A stretch of DNA of 64,000 nt, from assembly GCA_947492375.1 (NCBI GenBank), contig CANLMI010000002.1, forward strand, positions 249,529 to 313,528. The letters run 5' to 3'. The position numbers and the translations under genes were made by a program. Of the stretch, positions 28,417 through 37,146 are shown one piece after another; position 1 is the first letter of the stretch, and each line of letters begins with the position of its first letter. The notes under the pieces were generated by a model, which saw nothing but the letters and a program-made list of their open reading frames with translations, made no database searches and had not been told where the DNA came from. The DNA comes from an uncultured Kordiimonas sp. (lineage in GTDB: Bacteria > Pseudomonadota > Alphaproteobacteria > Sphingomonadales > Kordiimonadaceae).

Positions 28417-28446
28417 GTTTTATATACAAAATGCAAATCCCATCCT

Positions 28447-29849
28447 TTATTCATTTACCCAGTTTTCCTGCTTACGATAAATTGTCGATGGACTAACATC
28501 CAGAGAAGCTGCCGCTTTAGGGATACTGCCATTTAGTTCGATACGTTTTTCAATAATCATACGTTCAAGCTTTGCTAATTTTTCATTTTCAAACGCATGA
28601 GACAAAGAACTATCATGTTGTATAGCTAATGAATCATTCGCGTCAGCAGTGTTTATAGTATGATTACCCTCGCTAGCGTTTAATAAAGCATTGACTTCAG
28701 CAGGAATATCAAGCCCGCTAACCTCACCACTCTCTCGCATTACTGAAATCTGACGAATAGCATTTTGTAATTCACGTACATTCCCGCTCCACCGCCGTGT
28801 CCTGATAATTTTTTTGCCTCAGTATCAAAACCATCAAATTGTTTTTGCTCTAATTCGCCGTAATAATTTAAAAAATGTTCCGCAATCGCAAGCGCGTCCT
28901 CTCCGCGCTCACGAAGTGGGGGCAATTCAATAGGAATAACATTCAACCGATAAAATAAATCTTCCCTAAAACGCCCTGCCCGAACCTCTAACAATGGGTT
29001 TCGATTGGTTGCACAAACGACCCTAACATCAACTTGCTCTGTCTTGCTCGCCCCAACAGGCTGAATAGTCTCAGTTTGAAGAAAACGAAGTAATTTGGTT
29101 TGCAGGTCCAACTCCATTTCACAAACCTCATCAAGGAACAATGTGCCCCCATGCGCGCGCCTTGCTGCCCCTGCATAATCAGCAATAGCACCCGTAAAAC
29201 TACCTTTCTTATGACCAAACAATTCTGACTCAAATAACTCCCGTGGTATTGCACCGCAATTCACTGCAACGAAAGGGGCAGATTTTCCGCGGCCTGCATT
29301 ATGAATAGCCTCAGCAGTTACCTCTTTACCAGTACCAGACTCTCCTGTGATAAAAACTGTGGCTTTCGATGCTGAGACATTATTAATAATATTATATACA
29401 GCCTGCATCGCCGTTGAACTTCCAACAAAGCCCTCAAATTTCTTTTTAGGTAAGGCCCGTTCAATCCGAGTAATTTTCTGTGATAAGCTATGTTTTTCAG
29501 CGGCGTTTTTTGCCGTCGTTACTAATCGTTCCTCGCTAAACGGTTTAACCAAATAATCCGCTGCACCTAGCCGCATTGCTTCGATAACACGTTTGAGCGA
29601 AGCATCAGCCGTCGTAATAACAGCCAGCCCTGCTTTACCAACACCTGCAAGATATTCAAGAATTTCGAGGCCATCCATATCAGGAAGCCCAAGATCCAAC
29701 AGGATTATCGAATAATCCCGCATCGCCAATTCTTCAAGCGCAGCAGCCCCGGTGTCACGGATTTCAGTTTGAAAACCATTTTTCTCTAATTGCGCTTTAT
29801 AAAGCATAGCAAGAGAGAGCGTATCTTCAATAACGAGTGCGTTTAGCAT
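28447..29849 (-). pseudogene. NtrC-family sigma-54 response regulator, split by a -1 frameshift at an A7 run
   Basis: Frame 1 (29849-28740) encodes a receiver with Asp52 ([11 protein letters not shown]) and an AAA+ domain with Walker A GESGTGKE (169-176), GSFTGA instead of GAFTGA (216-221) and Walker [10 protein letters not shown]. It then runs into 20-odd foreign residues and stops. The missing continuation [17 protein letters not shown] plus a Fis-type HTH (GSIPKAAASLDVSPSTIYRK) is encoded in the -1 frame, open to 28447. The junction is the run of seven A at 28815-28809 (minus strand). Its phase, A-AAA-AAA, is that of a classical -1 slippery heptamer, so a full 467-aa protein could still be made. 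One missing A by mutation or sequencing error is the simpler alternative. Confidence 0.8.
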
Positions 29850-29900
29850 AGTGGCCTAGCCTATCTTCATAGCGATTTGCAAAACAGCATAAACATATCA

Positions 29901-29917
29901 TTATGCAAAATGCAAAA
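29901..29917. promoter_or_regulatory. TGCAAA-type palindrome (copy 2) upstream of the regulator gene
   Basis: TTATGCAAAATGCAAAA is one base from the full palindrome TTTTGCA-N3-TGCAAAA. It is centred about 60 bp upstream of the NtrC-family start codon, just after the ligase stop codon. No GG-N10-GC promoter is visible here, so autoregulation from another promoter type is possible. Confidence 0.5.
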
Positions 29918-29926
29918 ATAGGCCTT

Positions 29927-31231
29927 TTAGGTTACATCTTTCTTAACAGAACCCATCATATTACTTAAATCTGTGCGCCTTCTCAGCGCGCATCCGATTA
30001 AAATCATTGCAGGCCAGAAAAGATAAATCAGCATCTCCAGGTTTTCCCCGAAACTATATAAGAACATCATTAGCATCATCGAAAGCGCCACACGTCCAAC
30101 CGGAAACACCTGAGCTTTCACTAAACATTCCAGAAAACTCGTCACCATGGGTACAGCCAAGCCAATCACACCAATGATACCTTTAACAAACAGCAATCCA
30201 TACCAACTGTGATGGCTGCCAATCGGCATATATTCAACCAGATGCGGCCCACGTTCTACAATACCATGACCAAATATTGGTGCCTCATTATACCAACGAT
30301 CAAGTGCGATACGCTCAAGGGTATCTCTAACACGGGTACTATCCGCACGTGCCGCACGCATAGCTGATAACCCCGTTAGGGCCATATCCCGAAGCGGCGC
30401 AAAGATAACACCCAAAACAGCCGCTGATGCAGAGGCTATCATCCATATACGAAGTGTCAATAAATTAGCTGCACACCAGGCAACAGGCCATATAACGGCC
30501 AGTGCTACAAGCGACATTCTAGACTTTGAAAATAAGATCATTACGATCCCGGCAAATATTCCCGCAAATCGCCAGGCTTTATTGTTATCCTCAAGACCGC
30601 ACAACAACATTACAACTCCCATCATGCCGGCTGCTGGCGCCCAAGGGGAGAAAAATTGCCAACGAAAACCACCTGTGCCAGGCTCTGTAATATACAAGAT
30701 AACACTGAAAAATTCAGGCCCTGGCCCACCCACGGCTTTAACCGGAGAAATATACAACAATTCAGGCATGCCAATATAGGGTGCAACCAAAAGAAATGGT
30801 AAAATGAAAAGCGTTTGCAAACCTAGCTGATTGTAGGCCCGGTAAATAATTTGAGGTCTAATTTTCAGGCAAGCGCCGGCAAGTGGAAATAACGCCAGCA
30901 AAGCCCAACCTTTCGCCCATCCAATAGATGACTTGATAGTTTGGCCAATACTTAGACCATAATCCATATGCCCGATCAAAAGAGTGATCAACATAACGAC
31001 CATTCCAATGATCCACAGCCAAACACCCGCAGGAACTGATATTGCGTGCCATCTGGCGTCAATTGATGGCCCTAAATACAATCCAAGAAATACCAATCCC
31101 GCGAGTGTCCACCCCAAAACAGGGCCCACAACATACAAAGCACCCAAGAGATAAAACACCCACGTCAGGCGGATGGCTCCGCCGACTAAGCGTTCGGCAG
31201 GAGTTTCGCTAAAATCGGTTGTCTCAACCAT
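29927..31231 (-). CDS. O-antigen ligase/polymerase-family membrane protein
   Basis: A 434-aa polytopic membrane protein with about 11 helices. A large periplasmic loop contains the family signature region: RVRDTLERIALDRWYNEAPI, FGHGIVERGPH and GSHHSWYGLLFVKGI. It should polymerise or ligate the exported polysaccharide at the periplasmic face (Wzy/WaaL superfamily). The 46-nt overlap with the Wzz-like gene upstream supports co-translation within the wza-wzz-ligase operon. The sequence cannot separate polymerase from ligase. Confidence 0.85.
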   Translation of the reverse strand: MVETTDFSETPAERLVGGAIRLTWVFYLLGALYVVGPVLGWTLAGLVFLGLYLGPSIDARWHAISVPAGVWLWIIGMVVMLITLLIGHMDYGLSIGQTIKSSIGWAKGWALLALFPLAGACLKIRPQIIYRAYNQLGLQTLFILPFLLVAPYIGMPELLYISPVKAVGGPGPEFFSVILYITEPGTGGFRWQFFSPWAPAAGMMGVVMLLCGLEDNNKAWRFAGIFAGIVMILFSKSRMSLVALAVIWPVAWCAANLLTLRIWMIASASAAVLGVIFAPLRDMALTGLSAMRAARADSTRVRDTLERIALDRWYNEAPIFGHGIVERGPHLVEYMPIGSHHSWYGLLFVKGIIGVIGLAVPMVTSFLECLVKAQVFPVGRVALSMMLMMFLYSFGENLEMLIYLFWPAMILIGCALRRRTDLSNMMGSVKKDVT

Positions 31232-32640
31232 GCTAATCCCAATCCGGCAAAGAGGAAAATTGTAGCGGCAACACCGCCGATAACTGCAAATATACGCTTT
31301 GGACCTGACGCTTCTTGTGGTCGCTTTGCTCCTTCAAAGGTTTGCGCAAGGGGGTATGACGCAAAAATGTCAGATTTATTTGTATCCAACCGCGCCAATG
31401 CACTTGAAAATACTGCTTCTGCAACCTGTAAATCTCTCGCCAACGTATCCAGCTTTGAAGCATCATCTGCGAGACTAGAAACCCGGCTTTCAGCGTTTGA
31501 TATCTGTTTGCCAATCGTTTTGATTTCCGCAAACAAACCAGCCCGCTCTGCTTCCTTACTAATTAGTTGTACAAAAAGTTTTGCCCGCTGTTCAGAAACC
31601 GTTAAATCTGTCAAAGACATCAAACGTGTTCCTGTTAGGCCGGTAAGTTGCTCACCTCGGCGCTCTACCGCTAGCCGAATTCCTTTATAGTCACTGCGGG
31701 CAGTTACTAATTTAGGGTGGCGCTTACCGAACCGTACGGTCATTTCTTCAACTTTACTGGAATTCACTGAGAGACGCTTCAATAAGTCCTGAAACAAAGT
31801 GTCAGACTTCAAGATAAAAGCTCTCGTTGCTTGTGGCACATCTATTTCAAGAGCCTTACTCAAATTGTCAATCTCACCGACAAGCTTAGAATGATTTGCC
31901 TGTAGAGCCAGATGATCATTTTTCATTGTATCTAACGACTGAATTTTATCTTCAAATTGCTTACCTGACTGTAATCCACTTTCAGTTTGCGCCTGTAACA
32001 GATCAGCTCTCGCGGAAACGACTTTACCCTGAAGGTCTTCAATAATTGTTTTTTGAGCCTTTTCACGTTCCTGCGTCTCATTACGGCGCAACCTTACAAG
32101 TTCGCGATCAAAAGCCTTATGAAGAGCATCTGCCCGTTGAAACGCTGCCTCCACTGACGGGCCATCAAGGATTACAATTATAAGCTCGGTTTGATCAATT
32201 AGTTTGATGCGTGGCGCTGGAAAGTCCTTTGCGTCCATATCGAGTGATTTTGCTGCGATTTCAAGCGTACGCTCTGCAACCAGCAATCGTTTGTATTTCT
32301 GGGTTGGAGACAAGGTTGAACTGGAATACGGCGACGCTGTTGCCGTAGTCGCCTGCCCTAGATCATTCAAATTTATTGATGACCCTACACCTGCGCCGGG
32401 CAAGATCAGTGTGAAGCCGCTCGTGTAAACAGCTGGCGCTGTAAGAGTATACATAATCACCGGTGTCCAGATAATCAGCATCGCCGTTGCGATAACGCCA
32501 GAATACCTTCCATACCTGCCTGCAGGTTGAAAGCCATGACGGATCCAAAGCCATACTCTCAGTAAAAAACGGTCCTTTTTTTCATGGCTTACATTAACCT
32601 TCTGATCATCGTGAGTGGTATGTGAACTAGCATCAGTCAT
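31186..32640 (-). CDS. Wzz/GNVR-type polysaccharide chain-length or co-polymerase protein
   Basis: A 484-aa inner-membrane protein with two transmembrane helices, about residues 48-68 (GVIATAMLIIWTPVIMYTL) and 455-475 (FAVIGGVAATIFLFAGLGL). They flank a long periplasmic region with coiled coils (about 190-260 and 340-420) and the conserved QKYKRLLVAERTLEIAAKSL segment. There is no cytoplasmic tyrosine kinase domain. It overlaps the Wza-like gene before it by 8 nt and the ligase gene after it by 46 nt. It should set chain length or couple polymerisation with export through the outer-membrane channel. Confidence 0.85.
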   Translation of the reverse strand: MTDASSHTTHDDQKVNVSHEKKDRFLLRVWLWIRHGFQPAGRYGRYSGVIATAMLIIWTPVIMYTLTAPAVYTSGFTLILPGAGVGSSINLNDLGQATTATASPYSSSTLSPTQKYKRLLVAERTLEIAAKSLDMDAKDFPAPRIKLIDQTELIIVILDGPSVEAAFQRADALHKAFDRELVRLRRNETQEREKAQKTIIEDLQGKVVSARADLLQAQTESGLQSGKQFEDKIQSLDTMKNDHLALQANHSKLVGEIDNLSKALEIDVPQATRAFILKSDTLFQDLLKRLSVNSSKVEEMTVRFGKRHPKLVTARSDYKGIRLAVERRGEQLTGLTGTRLMSLTDLTVSEQRAKLFVQLISKEAERAGLFAEIKTIGKQISNAESRVSSLADDASKLDTLARDLQVAEAVFSSALARLDTNKSDIFASYPLAQTFEGAKRPQEASGPKRIFAVIGGVAATIFLFAGLGLAWLRQPILAKLLPNA

Positions 32641-33874
32641 ATAAACCTCCTGCTACAGCACCCGTAACTACAGTATTAACAACACCTTCTGTAATGCCAC
32701 TTACTACATCCTGAATATTCGTAAACACGCTGTCATAACAAGCTATTGCATCATTAGGTAGCAGGTACGGATTGAAAGAATCGCGGTCTTTACGCCTTAC
32801 CAAGGCCTCGATAGGACATGAAATTACTTCACTTTCACCCGTAAGAGGGTTTTGGCTGATTAAAACAGCATGACGGTTCGCATTCGTTGCCTGTGTTCCC
32901 CCTACGCAGTTTGCCGAAACAAGCGCTTGTAAGAACCGTGTTCCATAAGGAAGAGACCACGCATCTTTACCAATCGCAGATAATGCATTTGCAGGCGCTG
33001 GCTTGGTCAAGTTAGATAAAAATACGCGAATTCCAGGAAGCGTAATTGCGCTTGGACGCATTAATACCGCCTGAAAGCACCCACGACTAGGTATAACAAG
33101 CTGATCACCGGCAATTAAAGGCACATCAGCAAACGGCGCACCTTCCATCGCCCCAGACAAATCTAAAACACGGCGCATACCGCCTCTGATCAACATTACA
33201 TTTCGAATATCGGCATCGGGCCTAACACCTGAAGCTGCCCTAATTGCACCAGATAGCCTGCGCCCACTGGCCGCGTCACCAATGGCCTCTATTCTGGACT
33301 TAACCTGATCTGAGGCCTTACGGTTATTAATTGAGACCATACCAGCTTGAAAAACTGCGCCAGAAACAAAAACCTGTGCCGGAGCATAATCAATAACTTC
33401 GAGGCTTAACCGCATTGGACTAGGCTGATACAACTCTTCAGCAACCAAAGCTGCAGCCAGCATAGCTTCCAGATCATTGGCCGTGAACCCTGCCGCATTC
33501 AAGGGAGGAATATGCGGCAGGGTCAAACGTCCGCCAGGTGAGATTTCATAAATGCCTGAAAAAATGTCATCATCTTCGATAATGACACTTACCAAATCAC
33601 CTGGTGACAGCGGAATTTCTAAAGAGGAAGCAGACTGGCCGGGAGTATACACCAACTGTTGCATATAAATTGATGTGCCAGTGTCGTTACATTTACTTGC
33701 ATTTAAATTGTCTGCATCTGTTGGCTTTGCACGTACTCCTGCGAGCAATGCTCTGCGCTCCGCCATGTAACCATTTGCTTCCTCTATCTTTGTCCAGTTA
33801 TCTGGGGCATGCATCGCTGATGAGCATGCGGCCATTACCCAGACACTGGATATCATTGTTAATTGCTTTAACAT
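32633..33874 (-). CDS. Wza-type outer-membrane polysaccharide export lipoprotein
   Basis: A 413-aa exported lipoprotein. The lipobox WVMAAC places the lipidated Cys at about residue 17. The polysaccharide-export domain reads LSPGDLVSVIIEDDDIFSGI, followed by SLBB-like repeats (QVFVSGAVFQAGMVSI and DQLVIPSRGCFQAVLM). Start 33874 is chosen because AAGGAGA lies 6 nt upstream and the predicted sigma-54 transcript would start only 14 nt before it. It is the first gene of the operon and should form the outer-membrane channel for the polysaccharide. Confidence 0.88.
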   Translation of the reverse strand: MLKQLTMISSVWVMAACSSAMHAPDNWTKIEEANGYMAERRALLAGVRAKPTDADNLNASKCNDTGTSIYMQQLVYTPGQSASSLEIPLSPGDLVSVIIEDDDIFSGIYEISPGGRLTLPHIPPLNAAGFTANDLEAMLAAALVAEELYQPSPMRLSLEVIDYAPAQVFVSGAVFQAGMVSINNRKASDQVKSRIEAIGDAASGRRLSGAIRAASGVRPDADIRNVMLIRGGMRRVLDLSGAMEGAPFADVPLIAGDQLVIPSRGCFQAVLMRPSAITLPGIRVFLSNLTKPAPANALSAIGKDAWSLPYGTRFLQALVSANCVGGTQATNANRHAVLISQNPLTGESEVISCPIEALVRRKDRDSFNPYLLPNDAIACYDSVFTNIQDVVSGITEGVVNTVVTGAVAGGLYD

Positions 33875-33898
33875 TTCCGTTCTCCTTACCATTACAAT

Positions 33899-33915
33899 CG
33901 CAAACGAAATGCCAA
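33899..33915 (-). promoter_or_regulatory. Sigma-54 promoter of the wza-wzz-ligase operon
   Basis: The minus strand reads TTGGCATTTCGTTTGCG. GG and GC are separated by exactly 10 bases, close to the consensus TGGCACG-N4-TTGCA. The predicted start site is near 33888, leaving a 14-nt leader that begins with the ribosome-binding site. A perfect TTTGCA-N3-TGCAAA palindrome lies about 126 bp upstream. Confidence 0.75.
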
Positions 33916-34006
33916 GCCTGAATTTTATTTTTTCATTTATTTACAACGACTTAAATGAATTCACCTTTGTACGAATTTGATACACAATACCTAAAATGCG
34001 AAAAAC

Positions 34007-34021
34007 TTTGCATTTTGCAAA
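34007..34021. promoter_or_regulatory. Palindrome TTTGCA-N3-TGCAAA (copy 3), candidate enhancer of the wza operon
   Basis: TTTGCATTTTGCAAA, a perfect palindrome in the gap between the wza promoter and the preceding convergently spaced terminator. It is centred at about -126 from the predicted sigma-54 start site, a normal distance for an NtrC-type activator site. Confidence 0.7.
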
Positions 34022-34055
34022 AGCTGGCAGAAAGACACAACCAATATTGACACAA

Positions 34056-34094
34056 GAAAGAGAGAGTGCAGATACACCGCGCACTCTCTCTTTC
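34056..34094 (-). terminator. Terminator of the WecG/sugar-transferase fusion gene
   Basis: A perfect 14-bp stem, GAAAGAGAGAGTGC (34056-34069) with GCACTCTCTCTTTC (34081-34094), and an 11-nt loop. It begins 26 nt downstream of the minus-strand stop codon at 34120. The tail is only weakly U-rich. It insulates the downstream wza promoter. Confidence 0.8.
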
Positions 34095-34119
34095 ATCCAA
34101 CCGGAGACGGTAGTTTAGT

Positions 34120-35538
34120 TCAATAAGCTCCGCGCCCTGTAAGAACAGCAGGGATGGTCAATAAAATAAGCTTCAGATCAAGCCATAATGACTGCTTTTT
34201 TAAATAGTGGATATCCATTTCCACCTGACCTTCAAAGCTGATATCAGCACGGCCAGAAACCTGCCATATACAAGTAAGGCCCGGTTTACCTTCTAAGCGG
34301 CGCATCGCATATTTGTCATAGTTTGCCACTTCATCAGGAAGCGGCGGCCTTGGCCCTACAATCGACATGTCACCACGTATAATATTAATAAGTTGTGGTA
34401 ATTCATCCAAAGATAACCTTCTCAGTATACGTCCGATCCACGTTATTCGCGGATCATTTTTCATTTTAAAGCTAGTATCGCTTCCACGCTCATTTACTTT
34501 ACGTAATTTTTGCTTGAGGTCTTCTGCGTCAATTACCATTGAACGAAATTTGAATATCTGAAAAGGGGTTCCATCCATACCAATCCGTGTTTGAGAGAAA
34601 AGAACCGGCCCCTTGCTATCAAATTTAATAAGCGCGGCAATCATTAGTAACAAAGGCGCTAACATAATCATCCCCAACCCTGCGCCAACAATGTCGACCA
34701 CGCGCTTGGTAAATCTGGAAATATTTGACTTTGCTTGACCGGCCCTGAGTGAAAAGGCAGACATTAGCGCCCGGCATAAAAATTCAGGGTTACCCAATAT
34801 ATAACGGGTGAATAACCGAACTGGCTCTTGATACAATCGATAAAGCCACTCCATACCAACTTTACGCATTATTTTTGGGGCACGAGGAACATTGCCGGAA
34901 AAAAAGTCAAACAACCCGCCAACACCCAGAACAACCGGAATAGAAATACGGTGCTGGTTTTCTGCAAGCCAACAATCTTGTAATGGCACCCCCCTCGCTA
35001 CAAATAAAATACCTGCACCAGATTGATTGATTTCTGCAATAACGCTCTTTTCCTCATCTTTTGTAAAAAAACCATCACGAAACCCCGCAACCTTGATAGA
35101 AGGCACCTCTTTTTGCACCGATTTTGCCACTTTTTTTGCTATATCTGGTTTAGCTCCAAGTAAATAAATAGGTACACCCAGCCTGGCAGCTTGCTGGCAC
35201 AGTGGTATAAACAGGTCTGTACCGTTTAAGTTATGGCCCATTTTTTCACCACAAATTTTGGACGCGATCTTAACACCAGACCCATCTGGTAATAACATTT
35301 GTGCTGTATCGAGGCTCTTTTTATATTTTGGGTCTCTGGCTGCCACATTGACACAATGCGCATTAATAAAGGCGATCCTGCGCCGTTGACCATAATTGGC
35401 CCAAGTCGCAATATCTCTGGCGGTTTCATCAATGGAAGAACGAACTAGATCAAACCCAAAAAGCTTAAATGTAGCTTCACGTCTAAATAACTCTGATTTT
35501 TCAGTGTCATATTCCGTAAAAAATAAAGAACCATCCAT
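34120..35538 (-). CDS. Fusion of a WecG/TagA glycosyltransferase and a polyprenyl-phosphate sugar-1-phosphate transferase
   Basis: A 472-aa protein with two enzymes. Residues about 20-235 are a WecG/TagA/CpsF glycosyltransferase (GFDLVRSSIDETARDI, AFINAHCVNVAARDP, LLPDGSGVKIAS, PIYLLGAKPDIAKKV, VGGLFDFFSGNVPRAPKIMR). Residues about 270-472 are a bacterial sugar transferase with one N-terminal membrane segment and motifs KFRSMVIDAEDLKQKLRK, LRRLSLDELPQLINIIRGDM, SIVGPRPPL and PGLTCIWQVSGR. Together they could attach the first sugar to the lipid carrier and add the second. Start 35538 is chosen because AGGAG lies 6 nt before it; the ATG at 35544 abuts the ribosome-binding site. It is transcribed divergently from the flippase gene. 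Confidence 0.9.
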   Translation of the reverse strand: MDGSLFFTEYDTEKSELFRREATFKLFGFDLVRSSIDETARDIATWANYGQRRRIAFINAHCVNVAARDPKYKKSLDTAQMLLPDGSGVKIASKICGEKMGHNLNGTDLFIPLCQQAARLGVPIYLLGAKPDIAKKVAKSVQKEVPSIKVAGFRDGFFTKDEEKSVIAEINQSGAGILFVARGVPLQDCWLAENQHRISIPVVLGVGGLFDFFSGNVPRAPKIMRKVGMEWLYRLYQEPVRLFTRYILGNPEFLCRALMSAFSLRAGQAKSNISRFTKRVVDIVGAGLGMIMLAPLLLMIAALIKFDSKGPVLFSQTRIGMDGTPFQIFKFRSMVIDAEDLKQKLRKVNERGSDTSFKMKNDPRITWIGRILRRLSLDELPQLINIIRGDMSIVGPRPPLPDEVANYDKYAMRRLEGKPGLTCIWQVSGRADISFEGQVEMDIHYLKKQSLWLDLKLILLTIPAVLTGRGAY

Positions 35539-35570
35539 AACCATCTCCTTTTGGTGTATCGGATGGCAAG

Positions 35571-35589
35571 GGGCATATGCTGTGCCGAA
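35571..35589 (-). promoter_or_regulatory. Sigma-54 promoter of the WecG/sugar-transferase fusion
   Basis: The minus strand reads TTCGGCACAGCATATGCCC: GGCAC, then GC exactly 10 bases after GG. The predicted start site is near 35561, 23 nt before the ATG at 35538. Two TTTGCA-type palindromes lie about 109 and 150 bp upstream. Confidence 0.7.
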
Positions 35590-35662
35590 GTTACAAAATA
35601 ATTTTAAGGCTTTGATTTTATTGAACTTTATATTTCACACAATAAATTGCAGTATGAATAAA

Positions 35663-35677
35663 ATTGCATATTGCAAA
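35663..35677. promoter_or_regulatory. TGCAAA-type palindrome (copy 4) in the divergent promoter region
   Basis: ATTGCATATTGCAAA matches TTTGCA-N3-TGCAAA at all but one position. It lies at about -109 from the leftward and about -154 from the rightward sigma-54 start site, so it could serve both. A weaker copy, ATTGCA-GTA-TGAATA, lies at 35646-35660. Confidence 0.6.
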
Positions 35678-35703
35678 TAAAAATATTAGCAAAAAGCCAT
35701 GAC

Positions 35704-35718
35704 TTTGCATTATGCATA
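35704..35718. promoter_or_regulatory. TGCAAA-type palindrome (copy 5) in the divergent promoter region
   Basis: TTTGCATTATGCATA matches the palindrome with one altered position in the right arm. It lies at about -113 from the rightward flippase start site and about -150 from the leftward one, mirroring copy 4. Confidence 0.6.
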
Positions 35719-35797
35719 AATCAATCAACATGCACACAATTCATACTAAGCAATTGAAATACATATATTTTATTTGAATTTTTCAAAATATCCAGAA

Positions 35798-35813
35798 TGG
35801 CACTCCTTTTGAA
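35798..35813 (+). promoter_or_regulatory. Sigma-54-like promoter of the flippase/glycosyltransferase operon
   Basis: The plus strand reads TGGCACTCCTTTTGAA: a perfect TGGCAC -24 box and GA in place of GC after exactly 10 bases, the same -12 variant as at 28325. The predicted start site is near 35824, 18 nt before the chosen ATG. An apparent in-frame ATG at 35797 lies inside the promoter and cannot be the start if this is correct. Confidence 0.65.
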
Positions 35814-35841
35814 ACAATCACTGCGACAAACGGAGACCCAT

Positions 35842-37146
35842 ATGTTTTATCAATACAACAGGCTAACAGAAAAAATAGACGTTACTTTTCTTCGTAAAGT
35901 AACTGTACAGTTGTCTGCCTTCATGGGCGGTGAAGCCTTGACACGTGTAACCCGAATAATCGCAACAATTGCCATTGCACGAGTTTTAGCCCCAGAATTT
36001 TGGGGTATTGCAGCCATGGCAATTGCAACATCAGAAATTATAAAAACAGCGGCCAGCGGTGGTATCGGCCCCTATATTGTTGCCGTTTCAGAAAAACATT
36101 TAGCTGCAACCCTTGAAACCGCAAAAAAAATCATCTGGATTTTATGTTCTATATTAACCGCCCTTCAACTAGCGGTTGGCTGGGTATTATCACTTTATAC
36201 AGATACCCCAATCATATTTGATCTAATGGCAGCACTGTCAACGATATACCTGATCATGGCACCAGGCCTGATCCCATGCTTTTTAATCATGCGTGCAGGC
36301 CAACTCACAAAAACAGCTCAAATTGCCGCAACACAAATGGTTTTAGATAATATACTGACAATAGTATTGATCACTATCTGGCCAAACATTTGGGCAATTG
36401 TCTTACCTAAGATAATAGTGGCTCCGGTTTGGTTGATATTAACTATCAAATATGCACCGACAACGCCCAAGACTGACAGTCAAACATTTAATGCGGTTGG
36501 CAGCCAAACGCAAAACGCATCATTTCGAGAAATCATTAAACACGGCACGCATGTTTTAATTTCTGATCTTGCTATTGCTGCCAAAACGCAAGGCGATAAA
36601 ATTATACTTGGCTTGTTCCTCGGCAGCCACGCACTCGGTATTTATATTTTTGCCTTTAACACAGGCCTTGGTATCGCCCTAGCCATCACCAACGCCTACG
36701 CATTGATCAGTTACAGTCATTTATGTAATGCGCAGGATATTTCTGTAGAATTCAGGAAATGTCTTGCCTTAGGGCTTGCTATCATCATTCCGTTTGTCCT
36801 CGTTCAATTGATAGCAAGCCCATACTATATTCCTTATATATTCGGCTTAAAATGGGAAGAAGCAATTCCTGTTCTTTCCATTCTTGCTCTTGCAGCCATC
36901 CCCAGAATAGCTGCTTCCATAACGAGTATAACCCTAAGAGCATCATCAAAAGCCGGCATCGAAGCCAAATGGGCCACTGGCTCTACGATTGCAGTTTTAA
37001 TGGCGATCGCAGCAGCAAGCTTAAATGGTTCACCTGTCACAGCAGCATGGGCATATGTAGCCGCAACTTATATCACCGACGTCAGTTTTCTTGCTGCTTA
37101 CAACGCCCGTTCACCCATTTTGAATAGAGGACAAAGCTATGACTAG
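35842..37146 (+). CDS. Wzx/MATE-type lipopolysaccharide flippase
   Basis: A 434-aa polytopic protein with about 12 hydrophobic helices and the polysaccharide-flippase N-terminus (GGEALTRVTRIIATIAIARVLAPEFWGIAAMAIATSE, given here as a region at residues 30-66). The middle part (VLISDLAIAAKTQGDKIILG) fits the Wzx family. It should flip lipid-linked repeat units across the inner membrane. Start 35842 is set by GGAG 8 nt upstream and by the promoter position. The next glycosyltransferase gene overlaps its stop by 8 nt. Confidence 0.87.
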   Translation: MFYQYNRLTEKIDVTFLRKVTVQLSAFMGGEALTRVTRIIATIAIARVLAPEFWGIAAMAIATSEIIKTAASGGIGPYIVAVSEKHLAATLETAKKIIWILCSILTALQLAVGWVLSLYTDTPIIFDLMAALSTIYLIMAPGLIPCFLIMRAGQLTKTAQIAATQMVLDNILTIVLITIWPNIWAIVLPKIIVAPVWLILTIKYAPTTPKTDSQTFNAVGSQTQNASFREIIKHGTHVLISDLAIAAKTQGDKIILGLFLGSHALGIYIFAFNTGLGIALAITNAYALISYSHLCNAQDISVEFRKCLALGLAIIIPFVLVQLIASPYYIPYIFGLKWEEAIPVLSILALAAIPRIAASITSITLRASSKAGIEAKWATGSTIAVLMAIAAASLNGSPVTAAWAYVAATYITDVSFLAAYNARSPILNRGQSYD

